Shown: in pieces, positions 43,569 to 52,398 of the stretch
Layout of the letters: each line of letters begins with the position of its first letter
Numbering within the stretch: position 1 is the stretch's first letter
Source of the DNA: Halostella salina
Lineage (GTDB): Archaea > Halobacteriota > Halobacteria > Halobacteriales > Natronoarchaeaceae
DNA: 64,000 nucleotides
Assembly (NCBI RefSeq): GCF_003675855.1
Contig: NZ_RCIH01000001.1
Location: forward strand, 62,001 to 126,000
Direction: 5' to 3'
Translations under genes and position numbers: made by a program
The notes under the pieces: model-generated
Told to the model about the DNA's origin: nothing
Seen by the model: only the letters and a program-made list of their open reading frames with translations
Databases searched by the model: none

Positions 43569-46088
43569 ATGTCGGGATCCAGCCTCAAACGGCTCGTCGA
43601 CGGATGGGTCGGCATGCTCACGACCCATAGCTGGGCGGTCGTCCTCGTGATGCTCGTGCTGACGGCCGGGATGGCCGTCGGGGCGACGGGGATGAACACC
43701 GACAGCGGCGGGGGCGGCAACGCGATGCTGCCCGAGACGACGCCCGACCGGAAGGCCGACTACGTCGCCGAGCGCTACGGCGACGGGTCGGGGGGCGGCG
43801 ACCCGGTGCGCGTCGAGGTGTACGTCCGCGACGCCGACGGGAACGCGCTGTCGAAGGCCGCGCTGCTCGACGCGCTACGCTACCAGCGGGCGGTGACCGA
43901 CAACGCGTCCGTCGCCACCGCGACGCCCGACGACGGCGGGGTCCGGAGCGTCCCCAGCCTCGTCGCGCGGCGACTGGCGGACGACCCGGACGCGGACCTC
44001 GACGCGCAGGTCGCCGCGCTCGACGGCGCGAGCGAGCAGGCGGTCGACGCCGCCCTCCGCGGGACGCTCACCGCGGATTCGGCGGCGCTGCGCCTGCTGC
44101 CCGCCAGCTACGAGCCGGGCACCGCGACCGCCGAGAGCCACCGCCTGCTGTTCGCGTTCGAGGCGGCCGACGACGGCGAGGCACCGAGCGCCGCGACGAA
44201 GGCGCTGTTCGCGGAAGCGGACGGCCGCGAGGACCCCGAGTTCTTCACGCTCGGCGAGCACGCCATCGCCCAAAACAGCGAGCGGATGAACCGGAACACG
44301 GCCCAGTTCGTCCTCCCCATCGCGCTGGCGCTGATCGTCGGCGTCCTCGCGTTCACGTACCGCGACGTCGTCGACGTGGCGGTCGGGCTGGTCGGCGTCG
44401 TCGTCTCCGTCGTCTGGATGTTCGGGATCCTCGGCTGGCTGAACGTCGCCGCCGGGATCACGATGATCGTCGGGCCGGTGCTGATCGCCGGGTTGAGCAT
44501 CGACTACGGGTTCCACGTGTTCACGCGCTACCGCGAGAACCGCGGCCCCGACGAGGGCGTCCGACCGCCGATGCGCCGCGCCGTCCGGGCCGTCGCGTTC
44601 GCGCTCGGCCTCGTGACGCTGACCACGGCGATCGGCTTCCTCTCGAACGTCGTCAACCCCGTGCCGGACATCCGCGCGCTGGGGATCGGGATCACGCTCG
44701 GCGTCGTCTCGTCGTTCGTGGTGTTCCTGACGCTCGTCCCGGCGCTGAAGGTCGGGGTCGATAGCCTGCTGGAGCGCTTCGGGCTCGACCGCCGGAAGCG
44801 ACCGCTCGGCGAGAGCGCCCTCGTCCGGCCCCTGCTGCAGGCCAGCGTCGGGCTGGCGAAGCGGGCCGCGCCGGCCGTCATCGTCCTCGCGCTGGTCGCG
44901 GGCAGCAGCGGCGCGGTCGCGTGGACGGCGCTGGACGAGAAGCCGTTCGAGCGCCAGACGGAACCGGCCGCGGAGTGGAAGACCGAACTCCCCGGGCCGA
45001 TGGCCTGGGACGGCGGGGACTACAGCCTGCACCGGAGCTACGTCAACGAGCAGTACCGCGCGGTCGCCGACGACGAGAGCGAGCGCGTCCAGCTGCTCGT
45101 CGAGGGCGACGTGACCGACGCGGACACGTTAGACCGCGTCCAGCGCGGCGCTGACGCTCTCGCCGCGGACCGGCGGGGGAGCGCCCGCGTCGTCTCGCCC
45201 GTGACCGTCATGGGCTCGGTCGCCGAGCGCAACGACGCGTTCGCGGAGACCCTCGCGGCCGCCGACACGGACGGCGACGGCGTGCCGGACCGGAACGTCG
45301 GGGCGGTGTACGACCGCCTCTACGAGGTCGCGCCCGGCGCGGCGAGCCGCGTGATAGAGCGGACCGACGGCGAGTACCGGTCGGTGCGCGTCGTCGGCCC
45401 CGCCGACGGCACCGGCACCCTCGATGAGCGCGCCGGCGACCAGCGTGTGGCCGCCACGGCGGTCGCGTCCGGCGACGACGACCTGACCGTCACGGCCGTC
45501 AGCGGCACGACGATCCGGCAGGCCGGGATCGCTGCGCTCACCGACGGCATCCTCCGCGTGATGGCGCTGGCGCTGGCGGCGGTGCTGCTCGCCCTGGTCG
45601 CAGTCTCGTGGCGCGTCCACGGGAGCGCCTCGCTGGGCGTGGTCACGGGCGTCCCCGTCGCGCTGGTGACCGGGCTCGTCGTCACCGGCATGTATCTGCT
45701 CGACGTGCCCCTGACGATGCTGACGGCGCTCCTGATGAGCCTCGTCATCGGGCTGGGGATCGACTACAACATCCACCTGAGCGACCGGTTCGCCGGGGAA
45801 CTGCGCGACGGCCGCGCCCCGTCCGCGGCGCTCGAAGCCGCCGTCGTCGGCACCGGGGGCGCGCTGCTCGGCAGCGCCCTGACCACCGCCGTCGCGTTCC
45901 TCTCGCTGACGCTTCACCCCTCCCCCCAGCTACAGAACTTCGGCACGCTGGTCGTGCTGGCCCTGCTCGCCGCCTTCGTCGTGAGCACCGTCGTCCTCCC
46001 GAGCATGCTCGCGCTCTGGGCGCGCGCCGGCAGGTCCGAGGCGATTCGCGGCGGCTCGGAGCGCCCGGCGGCGGCCGCCGACGATTGA
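43569..46088 (+). CDS. MMPL/RND-family membrane transport protein
   Basis: 839 aa with about 12 membrane helices in two repeats and two extracytoplasmic domains, as in the MMPL branch of RND exporters. An Asp in a membrane segment next to GLSIDYGFHVF and the symmetric GLGIDYNIHLS reflects the conserved proton-relay helix 4/10 motif, repeated in both halves. Likely exports lipids or hydrophobic compounds. It follows a methyltransferase by seven bases; a lipid-modification and export pair is a reasonable guess but not shown. Confidence 0.87.
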   Translation: MSGSSLKRLVDGWVGMLTTHSWAVVLVMLVLTAGMAVGATGMNTDSGGGGNAMLPETTPDRKADYVAERYGDGSGGGDPVRVEVYVRDADGNALSKAALLDALRYQRAVTDNASVATATPDDGGVRSVPSLVARRLADDPDADLDAQVAALDGASEQAVDAALRGTLTADSAALRLLPASYEPGTATAESHRLLFAFEAADDGEAPSAATKALFAEADGREDPEFFTLGEHAIAQNSERMNRNTAQFVLPIALALIVGVLAFTYRDVVDVAVGLVGVVVSVVWMFGILGWLNVAAGITMIVGPVLIAGLSIDYGFHVFTRYRENRGPDEGVRPPMRRAVRAVAFALGLVTLTTAIGFLSNVVNPVPDIRALGIGITLGVVSSFVVFLTLVPALKVGVDSLLERFGLDRRKRPLGESALVRPLLQASVGLAKRAAPAVIVLALVAGSSGAVAWTALDEKPFERQTEPAAEWKTELPGPMAWDGGDYSLHRSYVNEQYRAVADDESERVQLLVEGDVTDADTLDRVQRGADALAADRRGSARVVSPVTVMGSVAERNDAFAETLAAADTDGDGVPDRNVGAVYDRLYEVAPGAASRVIERTDGEYRSVRVVGPADGTGTLDERAGDQRVAATAVASGDDDLTVTAVSGTTIRQAGIAALTDGILRVMALALAAVLLALVAVSWRVHGSASLGVVTGVPVALVTGLVVTGMYLLDVPLTMLTALLMSLVIGLGIDYNIHLSDRFAGELRDGRAPSAALEAAVVGTGGALLGSALTTAVAFLSLTLHPSPQLQNFGTLVVLALLAAFVVSTVVLPSMLALWARAGRSEAIRGGSERPAAAADD

Positions 46089-46128
46089 GGGGGCCGTCGG
46101 GACGACGGACGGGCCCGTCCGCATCCCC

Positions 46129-46599
46129 TCAGAGGAACGGCACGGCAAACGCCGCCGTCGCGGCGCTGATGACGGCCCATCCGGCGTAGTTCCACCACGG
46201 GACGCCACGGAAGCGCGGTCCGGGGAGGTCGTCGGTGTACGTCCAGTGGCCGTCCGCGACGCCGCGGTGGTCGACGAGCAGGTCGTACCCCGTCGCCAGC
46301 GCCGCGCCGGCCGCGACCGCCGGCCAGCCGTCGACCGCCAGCAGCGCGACCCGGAACGCGGCGTACACGGCACCCGTCCACCCCAACAGGACGTAGAGCG
46401 GGACGCCGACGACTTTCGGGCCGATATGGTGGTCGAGCCAGCCGGCGTTGATCACGGCCGCCTCGGCGACGAACGCGACGGCGGCCCCGCCGCCGAAGAA
46501 TGCGACCGTCGCGGCCGTCGGCCACGTGACGGCGGCGTGGACGAGCGCGACGAGACCGACCGCCGCGGTCGTCGCGGCGAAGGTTCGACTGTCGGACAT
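46129..46599 (-). CDS. CruF-like carotenoid biosynthesis family membrane protein (short)
   Basis: 156 aa, about five predicted helices. The pattern LLVDHRGVADGHWTYTDDLP and RGVPWWNYAGW resembles the conserved segment of CruF/DUF422 proteins (bisanhydrobacterioruberin hydratase family). Known family members are longer (about 250-300 aa), so this is a short relative or a different small subfamily. The start at 46599 is the family-like MSDSRTFAATT. No carotenoid gene is adjacent. Confidence 0.6.
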   Translation of the reverse strand: MSDSRTFAATTAAVGLVALVHAAVTWPTAATVAFFGGGAAVAFVAEAAVINAGWLDHHIGPKVVGVPLYVLLGWTGAVYAAFRVALLAVDGWPAVAAGAALATGYDLLVDHRGVADGHWTYTDDLPGPRFRGVPWWNYAGWAVISAATAAFAVPFL

Positions 46600-46674
46600 G
46601 CGCGGGACTACCCGTCGAGCCGGCATAAAGCCGGAGCGTTCCGGCTGTCGTCGCTCCGCGGCGGCCGCTGCCGG

Positions 46675-47931
46675 TCAGTCGGCGGCCGACGCGGCCGGCG
46701 AGTCGTAGCCGGACTTGACGGGCGGCGACAGCGCGAACAGGAGGGCGGCCCCGACGATGAACACGGCACCGAGCAGCGCCACCGCGTCCAGCGTCGACCA
46801 CCACGTGGCGAGGACGCCGCTCCCGACGCGGAACGGGATGCCGGCGACCGAGCGCAGCATGGCGACCGACGACAGCAGGGTCGCGCGGCCGACCGACTGC
46901 ACCTGGTCGTTGATGTACCCCTGGTAGATCGGTCGGATCACCGAGCTGCCGCCCTTCATCGCGAAGAACATCGGGAACGCCAGCAGCGGAACCAGCCCCG
47001 CGGCGACGTACGTCGCGGCGATCCCGACGGGGACGAGCAGCATCGCGTTGCGGACGCCCAGCAGCGACTCCAGGTCGCTGGCGTAGTCGCTCGTCACGGC
47101 CGAGACGACGGTAAAGGAGGCGTAGAGGAAGCCGATCGTCGGCGCCTCGGCGAGCCCCCAGCGCTCCAGCCGCGGCCCGACGCTGGCCTCCAGCGTGTTC
47201 TGCGCGATGGGCTGGATCCACATGTCCATCGTGAGGATCGCGCCGCTGAACAGCGCGAGGTAGACGACGAAGGAGCGCAGGCTCGGCGCGGCCAGCTGGT
47301 CGCGGATGACCGGGAGCGCGTCGACGATGGTCATCACCTCGTCGTCGGTGTCCTCGTCGTCGTCGTACGCCCGGTTCTGCGGGAGTCGGAGGACGAGGAC
47401 GAGGTTGATCAGCGCCACCGCGACGCCCGCGTAGAACGGGTAGAAGCGGTTCGTCGCGTAGAGAAAGCCGCCGGCGATCAGCGTGACGACGCTCACCCAC
47501 TGCCCGATCGCCCGGCCGCGGCCCTGGACGCGGGTGAACTCGTCCTCGTCGCCGTGCTCGGCGAGCGTGTCGTACAGCCACGCGCTCCCGCTGCCGGAGA
47601 TGAACGTGCCGCCGAACGACAGCATCACGAACGTGAACGTGAAGCCGACGAAGTCGGTGGCGACGAGGTAGCTGGCGTTCGACACCACCATCAGCGCCGC
47701 CCCGACCGCGAGGCTGTTCCGGCGGCCGATCCGGTCGCCGACGTAGCCGGTCGGGATCTCGCCCGTCACGACGACGACCGCCTGGATCGTGGCGATCAGG
47801 CCGATCTGGGCGAAGCTGAGGCCGTTCCACAGCAGGAACAGCGTGTACACGGGGTAGTGGAAGCCGGGGCGGGCGGTCGCGCGGTAGAGGTAGTAACGGG
47901 TGACGACCGCGGACTTGGAGAGGCGCGCCAT
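46675..47931 (-). CDS. Major facilitator superfamily transporter
   Basis: 418 aa, about 12 membrane helices, with the MFS loop 2-3 signature GYVGDRIGRRNSLAVG. A central acidic loop (YDDDEDTDDEVMTIVD) separates the halves. Substrate unknown; other than the family nothing points to a compound. It is leftward, with its promoter in the 99-base gap before the Na/Ca exchanger stop. It is not close to the other two MFS proteins in this window. Confidence 0.85.
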   Translation of the reverse strand: MARLSKSAVVTRYYLYRATARPGFHYPVYTLFLLWNGLSFAQIGLIATIQAVVVVTGEIPTGYVGDRIGRRNSLAVGAALMVVSNASYLVATDFVGFTFTFVMLSFGGTFISGSGSAWLYDTLAEHGDEDEFTRVQGRGRAIGQWVSVVTLIAGGFLYATNRFYPFYAGVAVALINLVLVLRLPQNRAYDDDEDTDDEVMTIVDALPVIRDQLAAPSLRSFVVYLALFSGAILTMDMWIQPIAQNTLEASVGPRLERWGLAEAPTIGFLYASFTVVSAVTSDYASDLESLLGVRNAMLLVPVGIAATYVAAGLVPLLAFPMFFAMKGGSSVIRPIYQGYINDQVQSVGRATLLSSVAMLRSVAGIPFRVGSGVLATWWSTLDAVALLGAVFIVGAALLFALSPPVKSGYDSPAASAAD

Positions 47932-48030
47932 CTGCGGGTTCCCGGAGGATCATTTCGAATCGATATATATCTGGCGTGTATGTGTCACGCATTCTCAGAA
48001 ACCGACCGCGGCGCGGCGGCTGCCGGTCGA

Positions 48031-49038
48031 TCAGATGCCCTGCACCGTCTCGATCAGGCCGAGCGTCTCCGCCGTCATCCACGCGAGAAAGACGGCGTAC
48101 AGCGCGAGGAAGCCGACGGCCTCGCTGTCGGTGAGTTCGAGGTGGGTGCGGGTGAAGACGATGAACACGATCGTCGCGAACGCGAGAAACCCCATCGTCG
48201 GGATGGTCGCGAGGAAGTTGATCGTCGCCGACCCGGCGAGCAGGACGCCGACGGGGATGGCGACGAGGAGGTTGAACGTGTTGCTCCCGAGCACGTTCGT
48301 GAGGCTGGTGACGCTCTCGTCGTCCCTGGCGGCGCGGACGCTGACGACGGCGTCGGGCAGGCTCGTCGCCGCGGCGATCACGGTCAGCCCCCACAGGAAA
48401 CTCGGCGTTCCGAACGCCGCGCCGAAGGCGAGGACGGCCCGGACGAGGCCCTCGACGCCGACGGCGATGACGACCAGCGAGACCGCGAGCGTGGCCCACT
48501 CCCGGCGCGTGTCGACCTCGATCGTGCGGGACGGCACGTAGTCGCGAGTGTCCTGATACTGGAGGAAGACGTACACGCCGTACGTCACGAGCGGCATGGC
48601 CGCCAGCGCCGGCGTGAGGACCGCCGCCTCGTTCGTGCCGCCGGGGACGTACGTCGCGCCGAGGGCAAAGGTGATAAAGAGGACGAGGACGCTGATAATG
48701 TAGAACTGGGCGTCCTTGTGGACGATGTCCCGCGTCGCCTCCAGTTCCTCGCTGGAGAACGCCGACGCCGCCGGGATCACGAGCAGGTTGAAGATGGCGC
48801 TCCCGACGATGGTGCCGACCCCGAGCGCGAACTCGCCGTGGACGAGGGTGCCGATGACGACGGAGCTCAGCTCCGGGAAGCTCGACCCGACGGCGACCAC
48901 GACCGCGCCGTGCACGGCGACGGGGAGGCCGTAGTGCTTGCTGAGGCGCTCGGCCGAGCGTTCGAGCGCCACGCTCCCCTTCCAGATGACGGCAGTCGAG
49001 ACGACCGCCAGCGCGGCGTACGCGAGGAGTCCGACCAT
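48031..49038 (-). CDS. Sodium/calcium exchanger-type membrane protein
   Basis: 335 aa, two homologous halves of five helices. The alpha-repeat motifs are clear: AVGSSFPELSSVVIGTL with GSAIFNLLVI, and AAATSLPDAVVSVRA with LGSNTFNLLVAI, which form the ion-binding sites in CaCA exchangers. It may move calcium or potassium out against sodium. The start ATG at 49038 begins helix 1. It is divergent from nothing adjacent; the next gene on its right runs the same way. Confidence 0.9.
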   Translation of the reverse strand: MVGLLAYAALAVVSTAVIWKGSVALERSAERLSKHYGLPVAVHGAVVVAVGSSFPELSSVVIGTLVHGEFALGVGTIVGSAIFNLLVIPAASAFSSEELEATRDIVHKDAQFYIISVLVLFITFALGATYVPGGTNEAAVLTPALAAMPLVTYGVYVFLQYQDTRDYVPSRTIEVDTRREWATLAVSLVVIAVGVEGLVRAVLAFGAAFGTPSFLWGLTVIAAATSLPDAVVSVRAARDDESVTSLTNVLGSNTFNLLVAIPVGVLLAGSATINFLATIPTMGFLAFATIVFIVFTRTHLELTDSEAVGFLALYAVFLAWMTAETLGLIETVQGI

Positions 49039-49099
49039 CCGTTGGCTCGTCCGTCTCGCCCCGCGGACTAAGGTGTTCGTGACGGACGCGGGCGACGGG

Positions 49100-49549
49100 T
49101 CAGCGGTCGGCGACGGCTTCCTTCCGGCCCGACACCTCGTCGGGGTCGAGCCTGTAGTCCTCGAACGGCACCTCCTCCCGCGGCCGGTCGAAGATGTCGA
49201 CGACGGGGATGTGGACTCCCCACAGGCCTTGCGTCGCGGTCGAGTCGTAGGGCTCGTCGGCGAGCGGTTCGAGCCGTCCCGTCGCCACGACGCTCCGCCA
49301 CCCGTGGTCCGTGTCCCGATGGACGACGACGGTGACCGGCCTGTCGACGACCGCGCCCTTTCCCCCGTTCGACGGCGACGAGAGCCGGAAGTAGAACTCA
49401 CCCGCGTCGGCGTTGTAGCCGTACGACACCGGCAGCGAGAACGGCGGCTCGTCCCCGCCCGCGCCGAACGAGACGACGCCGGTCCCCCCGTCGCCGAGCA
49501 GTTCGTCGCGCTCCTCGTCGGTCATCTGGACCCAGCGGAGGTCGCTCAT
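49100..49549 (-). CDS. Pyridoxamine 5'-phosphate oxidase-like FMN-binding protein
   Basis: 149 aa split beta-barrel protein of the PNPOx-like type, which binds FMN or F420. Conserved parts: LLGDGGTGVVSFG, PPFSLPVSYGYNADAGEFYFR and HRDTDHGWRSVVATGRL. It may reduce a nitro or quinone-type substrate; specificity unknown. The start (MSDLRWVQMTDEE) at 49549 is typical of haloarchaeal members. Confidence 0.83.
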   Translation of the reverse strand: MSDLRWVQMTDEERDELLGDGGTGVVSFGAGGDEPPFSLPVSYGYNADAGEFYFRLSSPSNGGKGAVVDRPVTVVVHRDTDHGWRSVVATGRLEPLADEPYDSTATQGLWGVHIPVVDIFDRPREEVPFEDYRLDPDEVSGRKEAVADR

Positions 49550-49615
49550 GGATCGGCGTACGATACCATACAGCATAAGCGGGCCGGGGTACCTGTGCCC
49601 GACCGTACCTGTCGG

Positions 49616-50392
49616 CTACGCGGTGTGTGTCGCGCCGCCGTCGACGACCAGCGACTCGGCGGTGACGAAACTCGCCATGTCGCTGGCCAGGAACAGGACG
49701 GCGTCCGCCACGTCGCCGGGCTGGCCGAACCGCTGAAGGGGGATCGCCTCCCGGGTCGCCTCACCCTCCTCGGTGCCGACGATCGGCGAGTCCTCCGTCG
49801 TCATCGCCGTCTCGATCACGCCCGGGTGGACGGCGTTGACGCGGACCCCTTGCGGGCCGAGTTCGGCCGCGAGCGCGTACGTGAACAGCCGGATCCCGCC
49901 CTTGGCCGTGCAGTACGGCGTCAGCCCGCCGTACCCGCGTATTCCGGCGACGCTGGAGACGTTGACGATGCTCCCGCCGCCGTTGCCGGCCATCCGTTCG
50001 GCGGCGAGTTGCGACGCGAAGAAGACGCCGTCCTGGTTGACACGCATCAGCTGTCGGTACTCGTCGGGCTCCACGTCACCGATCGGGGCCTGCGGGCCGA
50101 CGATCCCGGCGTTGTTGATCAGCACGTCCACGCCGCCGTACTCCTCCGCGGCGTCCATGGCGGCGGTCAGGTCGTCGTGGTCGGTCACGTCACAGGAGAC
50201 GAACGTCGCCTCGGCGTCCGACTCCTCGCGGACGACCTCGTGTGTCGGGTCGCCGCCCTCCCGTGGCTCCTCGCGCAGGTCGGCGACGACGACCGCCGCG
50301 CCCTCCCCGGCGAACCGCCGTGCGATCGCCCGTCCGATACCGCTCGCTGCCCCGGTCACGACTGCCGTCCGGCCGTCAAGTAGCGATGGCAT
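49616..50392 (-). CDS. Short-chain dehydrogenase/reductase
   Basis: 258 aa NAD(P)-dependent oxidoreductase. Cofactor motif TGAASGIGRAIA (about residues 14-25), NNAG (around 92), catalytic Ser in VSSVAG and Tyr-x-x-x-Lys in YCTAKGG, and the GQPGDVADAVLFLASD tail are all classical SDR. The substrate is not identifiable; FabG/3-oxoacyl reductase or sugar/alcohol dehydrogenase are both possible. It starts at 50392, and the blue copper gene on the other strand begins 115 bases later. Confidence 0.88.
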   Translation of the reverse strand: MPSLLDGRTAVVTGAASGIGRAIARRFAGEGAAVVVADLREEPREGGDPTHEVVREESDAEATFVSCDVTDHDDLTAAMDAAEEYGGVDVLINNAGIVGPQAPIGDVEPDEYRQLMRVNQDGVFFASQLAAERMAGNGGGSIVNVSSVAGIRGYGGLTPYCTAKGGIRLFTYALAAELGPQGVRVNAVHPGVIETAMTTEDSPIVGTEEGEATREAIPLQRFGQPGDVADAVLFLASDMASFVTAESLVVDGGATHTA

Positions 50393-50507
50393 ACCGCACG
50401 GCCCACGCCGAGACACATCTTTCTCGGGGGTACCTTTCGAACCGCCCGAGAGCTCCCGACGCGAATCTACTTGACGCTGTTCCTCGACGTTCGAGCGGGG
50501 GAAGCAG

Positions 50508-51077
50508 ATGGGGATCAGCAAGCGGCGCGGTCGACGAGCAGAAACGGACACGGCCGGGGGGCCGGTCGTGAGCCGACGCCGCGTGCTCGCGGCGTCCGTG
50601 GGGGCCGCGGCGGGAGCGACGGCCGTGGGGAGCCGAAGGGGGTCGGCACAGGAAGCCGTGACGGTCGAACTGGTGGACTTCGCGTTTGAACCGGGCACGG
50701 ACGACCCGCTGGTCGTCGCGCCGGGGACTACCGTCCGGTTCGTGTGGATCACCGACAACCACAACGTCGTCGTCGATTCCCAGCCGGAGGGTGCGGGCTG
50801 GGAGGGGCACGAACCGATAGAGAACGCGGGGTTCGAGTTCGAGCACACGTTCGAGACGGCGGGCGAGTACGCGTTCTACTGTTCGCCTCACCAGTCGCTC
50901 GGGATGGAGGGGACCATCGAGGTCCGCGAGGGCGGCGCGCCCGCCGGGGAGGGCCCGGTTGGGGATCTCCTTCCGGACCCTGCGCTGACGGTCGCCATCC
51001 TGAGCTTCGGGGCGTTGCTGTTCGTCACGTTCTTCGTGTACTTCTTCAGCAAGTACGGGGGCGACTACGGCGAGTAA
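50508..51077 (+). CDS. Membrane-anchored halocyanin-type blue copper protein
   Basis: 189 aa. A twin-arginine-type export signal (VSRRRVLAASVG, residues 21-32) is followed by a plastocyanin/halocyanin fold with copper ligands His85, Cys125, His128 and Met133 (DNHNVVV, YCSPHQSLGM). A C-terminal helix (about 158-180) anchors it in the membrane with the copper domain outside. It transfers electrons between respiratory-chain membrane complexes and, perhaps, terminal oxidases. The arrangement with a C-terminal anchor differs from the N-terminal lipid anchor common in halocyanins. Confidence 0.87.
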   Translation: MGISKRRGRRAETDTAGGPVVSRRRVLAASVGAAAGATAVGSRRGSAQEAVTVELVDFAFEPGTDDPLVVAPGTTVRFVWITDNHNVVVDSQPEGAGWEGHEPIENAGFEFEHTFETAGEYAFYCSPHQSLGMEGTIEVREGGAPAGEGPVGDLLPDPALTVAILSFGALLFVTFFVYFFSKYGGDYGE

Positions 51078-51118
51078 CCCACCCCGACGGGTATGTCGGT
51101 GCGCGTCGTACGCCGTCC

Positions 51119-51553
51119 ATGCCGACGAACGTCCTCGTTCCGATGGACTACTCCGACCTGTCGAAGAAGGCGCTCCGGCGGGCGCTCTCGCTGCATCCCG
51201 ACGCGGCGATCACCGTCCTCCACGTCATCGACTGGCACACGAGCGACCTCGGTCCCGGCGGCTGGGGCGACTCGCCGAACACGTTCGAGGACTGGCTCGC
51301 CGAGGCCCGGGAGCACGCGGCGGACCTGTTCGACGAGGCCGAAGCGATCGCGGCGGAGTACGACACCACGGTCGCGACGGACACCGCAGTCGGCGACGAC
51401 GCCCGACAGATCGTCCAGTACGCCGAGGACCACGACGTGGACCTGGTCGTGATCGGGAGCCACGGCCGGTCGATCCCGGCCAGGGTCCTTCTGGGGAGCG
51501 TCTCGGAGACGGTCGTGCGCCGCGCGCCGGTGCCCGTGATGGTCGTCCGCTGA
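51119..51553 (+). CDS. Universal stress protein UspA family
   Basis: 144 aa single-domain USP. The ATP-binding motif G-x2-G-x9-G-S/T is seen in GSHGRSIPARVLLGSVSE. It likely binds ATP and responds to stress in the cytosol. It follows the blue copper gene by 41 bases in the same direction. Confidence 0.9.
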   Translation: MPTNVLVPMDYSDLSKKALRRALSLHPDAAITVLHVIDWHTSDLGPGGWGDSPNTFEDWLAEAREHAADLFDEAEAIAAEYDTTVATDTAVGDDARQIVQYAEDHDVDLVVIGSHGRSIPARVLLGSVSETVVRRAPVPVMVVR

Positions 51554-51586
51554 CGGTGACGACGCTCACGGGGAGGGTCGGCCGGG

Positions 51587-52192
51587 TCAGGTCAGCAGGA
51601 GCGCGACGAAAAACAGGAGGACGGCCTCGTTGACGACCCACGAGTTCGCCTCCATCCAGCCCCTGGCCCGCGGCATGAACGCCGCGCCGCGCTCCCCGAA
51701 CGCGAGCAGGACGAGCGACGGCAGCGCGAGCAGCAGGAGTGTGGCGAGGACGAACGGGACGGCGTCGGTCAACGGCGCGCCGCGGGCCGAGAGGAAGGAG
51801 CCGACGGCGACGGCGGTGAGGATGTCCGTCGGGAAAACCCCGAGCAGGAGAAACCCCAGCCTGAACGAGAACCGCGGGCTCGCGCCCGTCAGCTTCCCCA
51901 TCCACGCGGGCGGTTCGGCCTTCGCCCGGTTCCGGTACACGTTGGCCATCGCGACCAGAAGGACCACGAGGATCACGATGTCGAGCGTCCCGCCGGAGAG
52001 GCCCTCGCGGGCGGCACCGTCGCCGAACGCATAGCCGAGCGCCACGACGGCGGTGATCGACACCGCGGCTCCGAGGACGTACGCGGCCGAGTTCGCCCGC
52101 CAGCGGTCGCTCGTCGCGAGGAAGACGGCGCTGAGCAGTTGCGGGCCGGCGACCATCACGACGGCCAGCGGGAGCACCCGTAGCTCGCTCAT
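51587..52192 (-). CDS. GAP-family (Sap-like) integral membrane protein
   Basis: 201 aa, six predicted membrane helices, matching the GAP family (PF11139-type, linked to sulfolipid/peptidolipid addressing in actinobacteria). Conserved WMGKLTGASPRFSFRLGF lies in the central loop. The function in archaea is unknown. It starts at MSELRVLPL (52192). A fragment of a paralogue occurs at 2319-2477. Confidence 0.8.
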   Translation of the reverse strand: MSELRVLPLAVVMVAGPQLLSAVFLATSDRWRANSAAYVLGAAVSITAVVALGYAFGDGAAREGLSGGTLDIVILVVLLVAMANVYRNRAKAEPPAWMGKLTGASPRFSFRLGFLLLGVFPTDILTAVAVGSFLSARGAPLTDAVPFVLATLLLLALPSLVLLAFGERGAAFMPRARGWMEANSWVVNEAVLLFFVALLLT

Positions 52193-52365
52193 CCCTCTCC
52201 CTCCCCGGTCCGGCTCCGACGCCCCGAGCGTGTCGGCGGCACGGCCGCTGTTCCACGGCCACGCGCATAAACGCGGGCGGCCCCGGCGGCTGGCACGGCT
52301 CACAGTCGTCGGCCCCGTCACCCGATGCGTATCCGGTCCGTGCCGGGCGGCCGACGCCCGGCAGA

Positions 52366-52374
52366 ACATATATG
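52366..52374 (+). promoter_or_regulatory. TATA box for the J-domain/ferredoxin gene
   Basis: ACATATATG lies 25-33 bases before the ATG at 52399. An ATG inside this box (52372) is in frame with the gene but would start within the promoter, which argues against it as the start. Confidence 0.6.
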
Positions 52375-52398
52375 CTTTCGATTCCCCTAGCGGCGTCC

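Noticed and set aside
46246-49071. A 941-codon forward open frame opposite the CruF-like, MFS and exchanger genes
   Set aside because: Composition is arginine/aspartate-rich nonsense; the reverse-strand genes have clear membrane-protein patterns.
52372-52398. An in-frame ATG nine codons upstream of the J-domain/ferredoxin start
   Set aside because: It lies inside the TATA box at 52366-52374, so it cannot be in the transcript.
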